From contig CAZIUA010000048.1 in NCBI GenBank assembly GCA_964542315.1, positions 1-21,317 of the forward strand: DNA of 21,317 nucleotides, read 5' to 3'. A program made the translations under genes and the position numbers. Source of the DNA: UBA11524 sp964542315. GTDB lineage: Bacteria; Bacillota; Clostridia; Christensenellales; Aristaeellaceae. Shown in pieces: positions 14,077 to 20,881 of the stretch (positions are counted from its first letter, which is position 1; the number at the start of each line of letters is the position of its first letter). The notes beneath the pieces were generated by a model. The model was not told where the DNA came from, did not search any database, and saw only the letters and a program-made list of their open reading frames with translations.

Positions 14077-14118
14077 ATTGCTCATCTTCCTTTGCTGAAA
14101 ATAGTAAAACCCATCTAT

Positions 14119-14147
14119 ATTATACGGCAGAAAGGCGCGCAGGTCAA
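14119..14147 (-). promoter_or_regulatory. Promoter of the prmA operon
   Basis: On the minus strand TTGACC (14147-14142), 17-bp spacer, perfect TATAAT (14124-14119). The start would be near 14112, about 35 bases before the prmA ATG. It is back-to-back with the mscL promoter. Confidence 0.85.
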
Positions 14148-14162
14148 CCGGTGAAAAAAGCC

Positions 14163-14191
14163 TTGCGGAGAGCGGCGGACTGTGCTATACT
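14163..14191 (+). promoter_or_regulatory. Promoter of mscL
   Basis: TTGCGG (14163-14168), 17-bp spacer and TATACT (14186-14191), with a TGn extended -10 (14183-14185). It is divergent from the prmA promoter with about 15 bp between the two -35 boxes, so a regulator bound here could touch both. Confidence 0.7.
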
Positions 14192-14224
14192 GAGCCTGAC
14201 AAATACGCGAGGAGGCGCATTCAA

Positions 14225-14638
14225 ATGAAGAAGTTCATCGAAGAATTCAAGAAGTTTGCCCTGCGCGGCAACGTGATCGACCTGGCCGTTGGCGTCATCA
14301 TCGGCGGTGCGTTCACCAGCATCGTCAATGCGGTGTCCAGCGACTTCATCAAGCCCCTGCTGGGCTTCATCCTCGAGGGTGATCCCGGCCTGATCGGTGA
14401 GGCGAAGTGGACCATCGGCCTGGCTGGTGCGGATTTCTTTACCACCGTCATCAATTTCCTGATTACCGCGCTGGTGCTGTTCTGCATCATCAAGGTGTTC
14501 AACAAGATCTCCACCATCGGCAAGAAGCCCGAGGAGCCCAAGGCCCCCACCACCAAGAAGTGCCCCTACTGCCTGTCCGAGATCCCGCTGGGCGCCACCC
14601 GCTGCGCGCACTGCACGAGCGAACTGCCCAAGGAATGA
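14225..14638 (+). CDS. mscL: Large-conductance mechanosensitive channel with C-terminal zinc ribbon
   Basis: This 137-residue membrane channel opens under membrane tension and releases solutes in osmotic downshock. The amphipathic N-terminus (FIEEFKKFALRGNVIDLAVGV) leads into TM1 (about 19-45), then an extracellular loop and TM2 (about 75-100). The tail (about 113-134) has two CxxC pairs, CPYC and CAHC, a zinc-ribbon fold not found in E. coli MscL but, to my knowledge, present in some Bacillota homologues. SD gaggagg 14209-14215, 9-base spacing. The function of the ribbon is not established; it may stabilise the cytoplasmic bundle or bind another partner. Confidence 0.95.
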   Translation: MKKFIEEFKKFALRGNVIDLAVGVIIGGAFTSIVNAVSSDFIKPLLGFILEGDPGLIGEAKWTIGLAGADFFTTVINFLITALVLFCIIKVFNKISTIGKKPEEPKAPTTKKCPYCLSEIPLGATRCAHCTSELPKE

Positions 14639-14657
14639 CCGAATGCGATCCTACCAT

Positions 14658-14686
14658 GGCTCTCCTGTCCGCAGGAGGGCCTTTTT
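14658..14686 (+). terminator. Terminator of mscL
   Basis: A 10-bp stem (14658-14667 with 14672-14681, one G-U), 4-base loop tccg, then five T's (14682-14686), starting 20 bases after the mscL stop. Confidence 0.9.
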
Positions 14687-14782
14687 GTGTGCGGAAAAAG
14701 GCATCGTCACCTGCGCGTCACGGAGAATTCCGCCGGGTTTCACATACTGTACGGACAAAGACCAGCTTCATCGCCTACAATC

Positions 14783-14832
14783 ATCCGCGGACGAAAGCCG
14801 TTCCGGGGATGTGTTCGCCGGATCCGCGGATC
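14783..14832. repeat. Repeated ATCCGCGGA boxes before the ABC operon
   Basis: ATCCGCGGA occurs at 14783-14791 and again at 14822-14830, the second inside a perfect 12-base palindrome GATCCGCGGATC (14821-14832). The 190-base gap 14687-14875 otherwise holds only weak promoter-like sequence (for example an AT-rich TAATTATAA near 14853) and the SD of the next gene. The boxes could be an operator for the ABC operon, or chance in GC-rich DNA. Confidence 0.35.
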
Positions 14833-14875
14833 GGTGCATTCGAAAATCATCCTAATTATAAAGGAGGAGAAAAAC

Positions 14876-15868
14876 GTGATCGAAGTCAGCCATCTGTCGA
14901 AGCGGTATGGCACGAACCTGGCCGTGAACGATCTGTCCTTCACCATCCGCAAGGGCGTGATCTACGGGCTGCTCGGCCCCAACGGCGCTGGCAAATCCAC
15001 CACGATGAACATCATCACCGGCTGTCTTGGCGCAACGGGCGGCGAAGTGCGCGTGGGTGGACATGCCATCGCGGATGATCCCATGGCGGCCAAGCGGCTC
15101 ATCGGCTATCTGCCGGAACAGCCGCCCCTCTATCAGGACATGACGCCCAAGGAGTACCTGCGGTTCGTCGCGCAGGCCAAGGGCATCCCCCATAAGGACT
15201 GGAATGCCCAGCTCCATGCGGTGATGGAGAAGACGCGCATCGCGGATGTGCAGGATCGGCTGATCCGCAATCTGTCGAAGGGGTATAAGCAGCGCGTCGG
15301 CATCGCGCAGGCGCTTTTGGGCGACCCGGAGATCATCATCCTGGATGAACCCACCGTCGGCCTGGATCCGGCGCAGATCATCGAGATCCGCGAATTGATC
15401 CGCGACCTGGGCCGCGAGCACACGCTGGTGCTGTCCAGCCACATCCTGTCCGAGGTGCAGGCGGTGTGCGACCACATCATGATCATCTCCAAAGGCAAGC
15501 TGGTTGCCAGCGACACCCCCGAGAACCTGACCGCGCTCTTTGCGGGCGAAACGACCATCCATCTGGAGGTTATCGGCGGCGAACATGCAGTCCGTGCGGT
15601 GCTGGAGGGCATCCCCGAAGCGGAGATCGCCGCCTTGTCCGCCGGGGAGGACGGCACCACCCGCTGTGAACTCCGCCAGCAGGGCGAAGGGGACGTGCGC
15701 GCGGCGCTCTTTGGCGCTTTCGCCGAGGCGAAGCTGCCCATCGTCGAGATGAGGCGTGTGCGCGCCAGCCTGGAGGACGTCTTCCTGGAGCTGACGAATG
15801 GCGAAAAGTCAGCCGAACTGCCGCAGGACGATGCTGCCGATGATACAGAGGAGGTGGATGAAGCATGA
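14876..15868 (+). CDS. ABC transporter ATP-binding protein (Gld/ABC-2 type)
   Basis: This 330-residue ATPase drives the ABC-2 system encoded by the next genes. Motifs: Walker A GPNGAGKST (34-42), Q-loop Q82, signature LSKGYKQR (133-140, the variant typical of this export subfamily), Walker B IIILDEP (153-159) and switch H189. After the nucleotide domain comes a C-terminal extension (about 220-310) and an acidic tail (about 311-330). The GTG at 14876 has AAGGAGG (14861-14867) at 8 bases; the frame extends back to 14687 but that part is not family-like. Its stop overlaps the permease start (ATGA). It resembles GldA and drug-exporter ATPases; the substrate is unknown. Confidence 0.93.
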   Translation: MIEVSHLSKRYGTNLAVNDLSFTIRKGVIYGLLGPNGAGKSTTMNIITGCLGATGGEVRVGGHAIADDPMAAKRLIGYLPEQPPLYQDMTPKEYLRFVAQAKGIPHKDWNAQLHAVMEKTRIADVQDRLIRNLSKGYKQRVGIAQALLGDPEIIILDEPTVGLDPAQIIEIRELIRDLGREHTLVLSSHILSEVQAVCDHIMIISKGKLVASDTPENLTALFAGETTIHLEVIGGEHAVRAVLEGIPEAEIAALSAGEDGTTRCELRQQGEGDVRAALFGAFAEAKLPIVEMRRVRASLEDVFLELTNGEKSAELPQDDAADDTEEVDEA

Positions 15869-16731
15869 CCGCGGTTTTCCGCCGGGAGCTTGGCTCCTAT
15901 TTCAAGGGCGTGCTGGGATACCTGCTCGGCGCGTTCCTGCTGGTGTTTGCAGGCATCTACACCATGGCCTACAACCTCAGCGGCTACTATTCCAACTTTG
16001 AATATGTGCTCTCCGCCATCGGCTTTATCTACCTGATCGCGGTGCCGATCATCTCCATGCGCACCCTCGCGGAGGAAAAGAAGCAGAAGACCGACCAGCT
16101 GCTGTATTCCCTGCCAATCAGCCTGACGGGCGTCGTGCTGGGCAAATACCTGGCGATGGTGGCCGTGCTGGCGCTCCCCACGGGCATCATGGCGCTGTAT
16201 CCGCTGGTGCTCAGCCAGTTCGGCACGGTGTCCTTCGCATCGGCCTATGGTGCGCTGCTCGCCTTCTTCCTCATGGGCGGATGCCTGCTGTCCATCGGCC
16301 TGTTCATCTCCTCCATCACCGACAGCCAGGTTGCGGCGGCGGTCATCACCCTGCTGACGATGATGCTGCTCTACTTCATGTCCTCCCTGGCCAGCTTCGT
16401 GTCCACCGAGCCATCCGCCTCCCTGACGGCGCTGATGGTGCTCGCGCTGGTCGTGGCGGTGATCTACTACATCATGTCGAAGAACGCCCTCATCGCTGTG
16501 GTGATCGGCGCGGCCCTCATCGGCGGCCTGCAGGTGTGGTATCATATCGATAGCAGCGCCTTCTACGGCCTGTTCGGCAGCATGATGAGCGCCATCAGCG
16601 TCTTTGACCGGTTTGACACCTTCGTCAACGGCGTCTTTGACATCACGGCCATCGTGTATGATCTGTCCATCACCGGTGTGATGCTCTTCCTGACCACGCA
16701 GGTGCTGGAAAAGAGGAGGTGGTCCGAATGA
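15865..16731 (+). CDS. ABC-2 type permease (GldF-like)
   Basis: This 288-residue membrane protein has about six hydrophobic segments (around 15-35, 48-65, 95-115, 128-150, 157-178 and 190-215, with a last one near 262-282). The cytoplasmic AEEKKQKTDQLLYSLPIS stretch (69-86) and the SSITDSQVAAAV motif are typical of ABC-2 permeases linked to GldG-like partners. It overlaps the ATPase gene before and the GldG-like gene after by four bases each. It would form the membrane channel of the four-gene system. Direction and cargo of transport are unknown. Confidence 0.9.
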   Translation: MTAVFRRELGSYFKGVLGYLLGAFLLVFAGIYTMAYNLSGYYSNFEYVLSAIGFIYLIAVPIISMRTLAEEKKQKTDQLLYSLPISLTGVVLGKYLAMVAVLALPTGIMALYPLVLSQFGTVSFASAYGALLAFFLMGGCLLSIGLFISSITDSQVAAAVITLLTMMLLYFMSSLASFVSTEPSASLTALMVLALVVAVIYYIMSKNALIAVVIGAALIGGLQVWYHIDSSAFYGLFGSMMSAISVFDRFDTFVNGVFDITAIVYDLSITGVMLFLTTQVLEKRRWSE

Positions 16732-18164
16732 AGAAGCAGCACAAGCCCCTGCGCGCCATGTTCGGCGGACGCTTCCGCGCAGGCAGCTATTCCGTCGCGG
16801 CGGCCGCAGCTGTGGTGGCCATCGCCATCTTCCTGAACCTCATCGTGGGGAGCCTGCCCTCCACCATGACCGAGATCGACCTGACGGCAAATTCTATCTA
16901 CGCCCTGTCCGACCAGACCAAGCGCATCATGGCCTCCCTGGACAAGGATGTGACGCTGTACATCATCTGCAACCAGGGTAATGAAGATGACACCATCCAG
17001 CGCCTGCTGAACCGCTATGCCGACCTGTCCGGGCACATCAGGGTCAAGTCGGTCGATCCCACCATCGAGCCGACCTTCCTGACCCGGTATGATCTGGACA
17101 TCACCCAGCTGTACGAGAACAGCGTGCTGGCGGTCTGCGGTGAACGCAGCCGCTTGGTGGGTTACGACGAGATTTTCGTCACCAGCTATTCCATGGACTA
17201 CTATTCCTACTCCTATACCTCCACCACCACCTTCGAGGGCGAAAACGCGCTGACCAACGCCATCCACTATGTGTCCAGCGATGATCTGCCTAAGGTGTAC
17301 GCCCTGTCCGGCCATGGCGAGGAAGTCTTGAGCGACAATATCGAAGCCATGCTCGCCCAGGATAATTTCGATTCCGCCACCCTGTCCATCCTCACTGCGG
17401 ACGCACTGCCGGAGGATGCCAGCGTGGTCATCATCAACCAGCCTGCCACCGACCTGAATGAGGACGAGGCCGCGCTGCTGATCGACTATGTGCAGGGCGG
17501 CGGCAATGTGGTGCTGCTGACGGGCTATATGTCCGTGGACGGCATGCCCAACCTGATGACGCTCACCCGCGCGATGGGTCTGGAACTGGAGGACGGCATC
17601 ATCATCGAGGGCGACCGGAACATGCGCCTCTCGCGCTATCCGTATTACATCCTGCCGGATGTGTCCAGCCATGACGTGACCGATCCCATCATCAGCGCGG
17701 GCTACTACATCCTTTCGCCGCTGGCTCAGCCCATCGTGGAGACCGAATCCCATGAGGCGGACATCACCTGGCTGCTGACGACCTCCGCGTCTGCCTATGC
17801 AAAGGTGGATGCGCTGAACATGACCACCACCGCCATGGAGGACGGCGATACGTCCGGCCCCTTCCATGTGGGCGCGGTGTCCGAAATGGGCGGCAAGCTC
17901 ATCTGGCTCACCGGTGACGGCATGCTGGATTCCAACATTGACAATGCGGTGTCCGGCGCGAACAGCAACCTGCTGCTCAACGCCCTGAACTGGATGGGCG
18001 GCCAGGAGGAAGCTATCTCCATCCGCGCCAAGTCCCTCGATGCCACCGGTCTGTCTGTCACCCAGAGCGAGAGCAGCTTCTGGTCGGTCGTGATGATCGG
18101 CGTGATTCCCGGTGCGCTTGTGGCGCTTGGCATCATCATTTGGGCAAGGAGGAAGCGTCGATGA
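16728..18164 (+). CDS. GldG-like ABC transporter auxiliary protein
   Basis: This 478-residue protein has an N-terminal membrane anchor (about 21-42), a large extracytoplasmic domain and a C-terminal anchor (about 452-473) ending in basic WARRKRR, so the bulk lies outside the membrane. The segment DLTANSIYALSDQTKRIMAS (51-70) is the typical start of the GldG/ABC-auxiliary family (Pfam ABC_transp_aux). The ATG at 16728 has GAGGAGG (16713-16719) with 8-base spacing; an upstream GTG at 16719 overlaps that SD and is unlikely. In Bacteroidota GldG works with GldA and GldF in gliding; no such role can be assumed here. It is coupled to both neighbours by ATGA overlaps. Confidence 0.88.
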   Translation: MKKQHKPLRAMFGGRFRAGSYSVAAAAAVVAIAIFLNLIVGSLPSTMTEIDLTANSIYALSDQTKRIMASLDKDVTLYIICNQGNEDDTIQRLLNRYADLSGHIRVKSVDPTIEPTFLTRYDLDITQLYENSVLAVCGERSRLVGYDEIFVTSYSMDYYSYSYTSTTTFEGENALTNAIHYVSSDDLPKVYALSGHGEEVLSDNIEAMLAQDNFDSATLSILTADALPEDASVVIINQPATDLNEDEAALLIDYVQGGGNVVLLTGYMSVDGMPNLMTLTRAMGLELEDGIIIEGDRNMRLSRYPYYILPDVSSHDVTDPIISAGYYILSPLAQPIVETESHEADITWLLTTSASAYAKVDALNMTTTAMEDGDTSGPFHVGAVSEMGGKLIWLTGDGMLDSNIDNAVSGANSNLLLNALNWMGGQEEAISIRAKSLDATGLSVTQSESSFWSVVMIGVIPGALVALGIIIWARRKRR

Positions 18165-19495
18165 ATCGCGGAAAGAGAATGCTGGCGCTGCTGATCGCGC
18201 TGGTCCTGTGCATCGGCGGCTATTACGGCGTACAGCTGCTTGGTGCCGATCCGGTGACCGTGCAGGAGGAAAGCGGCAAATTCACCCTGAACAGCCACAC
18301 GGCGGATGACCTGACCGGCCTTTCCTGGCAAAATGACGGGGAAGCCCTGGCCTTCACCTGTGCAGACGGCACATGGACGGTCACGGGCAATGCCGCCTAT
18401 CCTTTGGATCAGGCCGCCGTGCAGGCCATGGCGGAGGACTTGCTGTCCCTCACCGGCAGCCGTCAGCTGGACGGCGTGACCGATCTCAAGGATTACGGCC
18501 TGGCGGAACCGGCCTTCTCCGTCACGGCGGATTGGTCGGACGGCACCTCAACCACCTACGCCATGGGCGACGAAACGCCCTTCGGCGGCAGCTATTACCT
18601 GTCTTTGGGGCAGGAGGGCATCGTCTATACGGTGGAGGCGGATGTGTCGGATATCTTCGACACCACCCTGAACGCCCTGACCGTGCTGGACACCATTTCG
18701 ACTGTATCCGGCGCCGTCCGCCTGACGGTGGGCAGCACGCTGGATGTGGTGAAGGAGGAGACCAGCCGCAGCATCAACGAGGGCGAGGTATGGTATGACA
18801 ATGCCACCGGTCTCGCGCTGGACGGAACAGCCGTGGAGAAGCTCATCACCGCCGCGAAGGGCATCGCCTGGGATGCTCTGGCGGATGCCACCGCCACGGA
18901 TGACGCCCTGAGCGCCTACGGGGTGGACGATGCGTCTGCCACCGCCATCACCCTCTATGCCGATGCGGAAACGCCCGCCCTGACCCTGCTCATCGGCGTG
19001 CAGAACGCCGCCGGCGACTACTACGCGCGGCTGCCCGGCTCCGCCATGGTCTGCACGGTGGCTGCAAGTGATGTGGCGTCCCTGCTGTCCGCCTCGGCGG
19101 AAGCCATGCCCAGCGTGACCCTCATCGACGTGTCGGAGGAGAAACTGCTTTCTGCGGCCTTCACGGCAGGGGAGTATGCCCATACCTGGCAGCCCGTCCA
19201 TGAAACGGCGGATGCGGAGGATCCCGATGCCGACACTGCCGAAACCGACACCACCGGCGAAGCCCTCTGGCAGGCCCTGGCCGCCCTGAAGGCCGACAGC
19301 CGGCTGGACGCCTCCGCAGGCGGCGAAACACTCCTGTCCGTGGCCGTTACGACCGTGGACGGACAGTCCGCCATGCTGACCTTCACCGCCTACGACGCCG
19401 ATGCCTATGCGCTGAGCGTCCTGGACCGCGCCTTCCTCGTGGATGCCGCGGACGTGGATGCCGTCATCCGCATGCTCCGCGCCGCCGCACAATAA
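18161..19495 (+). CDS. DUF4340 membrane-anchored protein
   Basis: This 444-residue protein has one N-terminal membrane anchor or uncleaved signal (about 7-27) and a long extracytoplasmic part made of repeated beta-rich units, with a strongly acidic Asp/Glu/Thr linker near residues 350-367. I assign it to DUF4340, a family regularly found after GldG-like genes in ABC-2 operons; its biochemical role is not known. The ATG at 18161 has AAGGAGG (18146-18152) at 8 bases and overlaps the preceding stop (ATGA). Residues such as LTGLSWQNDGEALAFT (about 47-62) and GLAEPAFSVTADW fit the family pattern. It closes the operon, with a terminator 20 bases downstream. Confidence 0.82.
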   Translation: MNRGKRMLALLIALVLCIGGYYGVQLLGADPVTVQEESGKFTLNSHTADDLTGLSWQNDGEALAFTCADGTWTVTGNAAYPLDQAAVQAMAEDLLSLTGSRQLDGVTDLKDYGLAEPAFSVTADWSDGTSTTYAMGDETPFGGSYYLSLGQEGIVYTVEADVSDIFDTTLNALTVLDTISTVSGAVRLTVGSTLDVVKEETSRSINEGEVWYDNATGLALDGTAVEKLITAAKGIAWDALADATATDDALSAYGVDDASATAITLYADAETPALTLLIGVQNAAGDYYARLPGSAMVCTVAASDVASLLSASAEAMPSVTLIDVSEEKLLSAAFTAGEYAHTWQPVHETADAEDPDADTAETDTTGEALWQALAALKADSRLDASAGGETLLSVAVTTVDGQSAMLTFTAYDADAYALSVLDRAFLVDAADVDAVIRMLRAAAQ

Positions 19496-19513
19496 CGACC
19501 ATCCCTCATTCCG

Positions 19514-19555
19514 GACCGGTGCAGCCGCCCTTCCCGCTGCGCCGGTCATTTCTTT
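19514..19555 (+). terminator. Terminator of the ABC/DUF4340 operon
   Basis: A 12-bp stem (19514-19525 with 19536-19547, one G-U), a 10-base loop and a T-rich tail (atttctttt, 19548-19555). Confidence 0.85.
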
Positions 19556-19591
19556 TGCGGAAATTTTCTCTGAGAAAAAGAAAAATACTGC

Positions 19592-19620
19592 TTGACTTTC
19601 CGGCGACCTTGTAGTAAAAT
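19592..19620 (+). promoter_or_regulatory. Promoter of rplM-rpsI
   Basis: TTGACT (19592-19597), 17-bp spacer and TAAAAT (19615-19620). An A-rich stretch upstream (19570-19585) may act as an UP element, as expected for a strongly expressed ribosomal protein operon. Confidence 0.85.
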
Positions 19621-19626
19621 ATACGT

Positions 19627-19743
19627 TGGCATCAATAGCTCCGCTAGCCCCGGTAACTATTGAATGAAACAGCCGCGGCGCGCGTGCGACCATCACGCGG
19701 GACGCAAACACTCATTGACGATCATCTTAGGGAGGAAACACCT
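19627..19743 (+). promoter_or_regulatory. Structured 5' leader of rplM (L13 leader type)
   Basis: The 117-base untranslated leader contains a stem 19632-19638 with 19657-19663 (7 bp) and a second GC-rich dyad (cgcgtg near 19681 with cacgcg near 19694). In Bacillota the rplM-rpsI mRNA often carries a conserved L13 leader thought to bind L13 for feedback. Position and presence of structure fit; I could not check it against the covariance model. Confidence 0.5.
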
Positions 19744-20172
19744 TTGAAGACTTTCATGCCGAAAGCGGCGGACATCACCCGTAAGTGGTATGTTGTCGAT
19801 GCCGAGGGCCTGGCGCTGGGTCGCGTGGCCAGCCAGGTTGCTAATATCCTGCGCGGTAAGAACAAGCCCATCTACACCCCCAACGTTGATACCGGTGACT
19901 ATGTCATCATCATCAACTGCGATAAGGTCGTTCTGACCGGCAAGAAGCTGGATCAGAAGATCTACTACAAGCACAGCGGCTTCGTTGGCGGTCTGAAGGA
20001 GACCAAGTACCGCAAGCTGATGGCCGAGAAGCCCGAAGAGGCTATGCGTCATGCTGTCGTGGGCATGCTGCCCAAGGGCCCCCTGGGCCGCCAGATGGCG
20101 AAGAAGCTCAAGATCTACGCTGGCTCCGAGCATGAGCATGCCGCTCAGCAGCCCGAGAAGCTGGAACTGTAA
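19744..20172 (+). CDS. rplM: 50S ribosomal protein L13
   Basis: This 142-residue large-subunit protein is an early 50S assembly protein. The conserved KWYVVDAEGLALGRVASQVA segment (about 15-34), the GDYVIIINCDKVVLTGKK stretch and the MLPKGPLGRQM motif are all present. The start is a TTG at 19744, chosen because an AGGGAGG SD (19729-19735) sits 8 bases before it and because it gives the family N-terminus MKTFMPKAADITRKW; the first downstream ATG (19756) would have no SD. A rare start codon plus a structured leader suits feedback control. It is followed by rpsI after 24 bases. Confidence 0.96.
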   Translation: MKTFMPKAADITRKWYVVDAEGLALGRVASQVANILRGKNKPIYTPNVDTGDYVIIINCDKVVLTGKKLDQKIYYKHSGFVGGLKETKYRKLMAEKPEEAMRHAVVGMLPKGPLGRQMAKKLKIYAGSEHEHAAQQPEKLEL

Positions 20173-20196
20173 TCAAGCGGAAAGGAGTAACAAACA

Positions 20197-20586
20197 ATGG
20201 CTAAGGTTTCTTATAATGCTGTTGGCCGTCGTAAGAAGGCCGTTGCCCGTGTCCGCCTGGTTGCCGGTGAGGGCAAGATCGTCATCAACAAGCGTGACAT
20301 TGATAACTACTTCGGTCTGGAGACCCTGAAGATGACCGCTCGTCAGCCCCTGACCCTGACCAATACCACCTCCTTCGACGTTCTGGTGAACGTTTGCGGC
20401 GGCGGTGTGTCCGGCCAGGCTGGTGCGATCCGTCACGGCATCGCCCGCGCTCTGTGCAAGGCTGATCCCGAACTGCGCGGCACCCTGAAGAAGGCTGGCT
20501 TCCTGACCCGTGATCCTCGTATGAAGGAGCGCAAGAAGTACGGCCTGAAGGCTGCCCGTCGTGCGCCTCAGTTCTCCAAGCGCTAA
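20197..20586 (+). CDS. rpsI: 30S ribosomal protein S9
   Basis: This 129-residue small-subunit protein ends in the conserved basic tail SKR that reaches the P-site tRNA anticodon. GRRKKAVARVRLVAGEGKI (about 9-27) and the GGGVSGQAGAIRHGIARAL motif (about 68-86) are typical S9. It is co-transcribed with rplM, the normal pair; SD ggaaaggag precedes the ATG. It is followed by a small hairpin (20597-20602 with 20607-20612) and then the main terminator. Confidence 0.97.
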   Translation: MAKVSYNAVGRRKKAVARVRLVAGEGKIVINKRDIDNYFGLETLKMTARQPLTLTNTTSFDVLVNVCGGGVSGQAGAIRHGIARALCKADPELRGTLKKAGFLTRDPRMKERKKYGLKAARRAPQFSKR

Positions 20587-20629
20587 TTTCGATATTTCGG
20601 ACTTGTGTCCGACATGCGATCGCGATTGG

Positions 20630-20663
20630 ATCCCCGAAATCTTCGGATTTCGGGGATTTTTTT
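20630..20663 (+). terminator. Terminator of rplM-rpsI
   Basis: A perfect 12-bp stem (20630-20641 with 20646-20657), an extra-stable TTCG tetraloop and seven T's (20657-20663). One of the strongest terminators in the window. Confidence 0.95.
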
Positions 20664-20790
20664 CGTTTCAGAAAAACAGGATCAGCCTGATCGTTCCCGA
20701 AGGGCAGGGGAGAAAGGGGGTGGCTCTCTTTCGTTGTTGTGCGGCGGGAACCATAGGTTCAGACGTTTCGGAAGGAAGAAAAACATGCAT

Positions 20791-20825
20791 AAATGGTTGA
20801 AATTCGACCATTTGTTTGATAGAAT
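20791..20825 (+). promoter_or_regulatory. Promoter overlapped by a 23-bp near-palindromic operator
   Basis: TTGAAA (20797-20802), 17-bp spacer, TAGAAT (20820-20825). A 23-base near-palindrome (20791-20813, centre A20802) with one mismatched pair (T20798/G20806) covers the -35 box: outer arms AAATGGT and ACCATTT, inner GAA and TTC. A protein bound here would block RNA polymerase. The preceding stretch 20664-20790 holds only a 13-base palindrome (20680-20692) and no gene I can support. Confidence 0.7.
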
Positions 20826-20881
20826 ACACGGGAACGACAAGAACGTGCGACAAAAGGGCGAAATGTGAGGCGAAATTCACC

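Noticed and set aside
20561..20868. Two overlapping plus-strand frames after rpsI.
   Set aside because: They cross the very strong rpsI terminator and the promoter/operator at 20791-20825 and have no SD.
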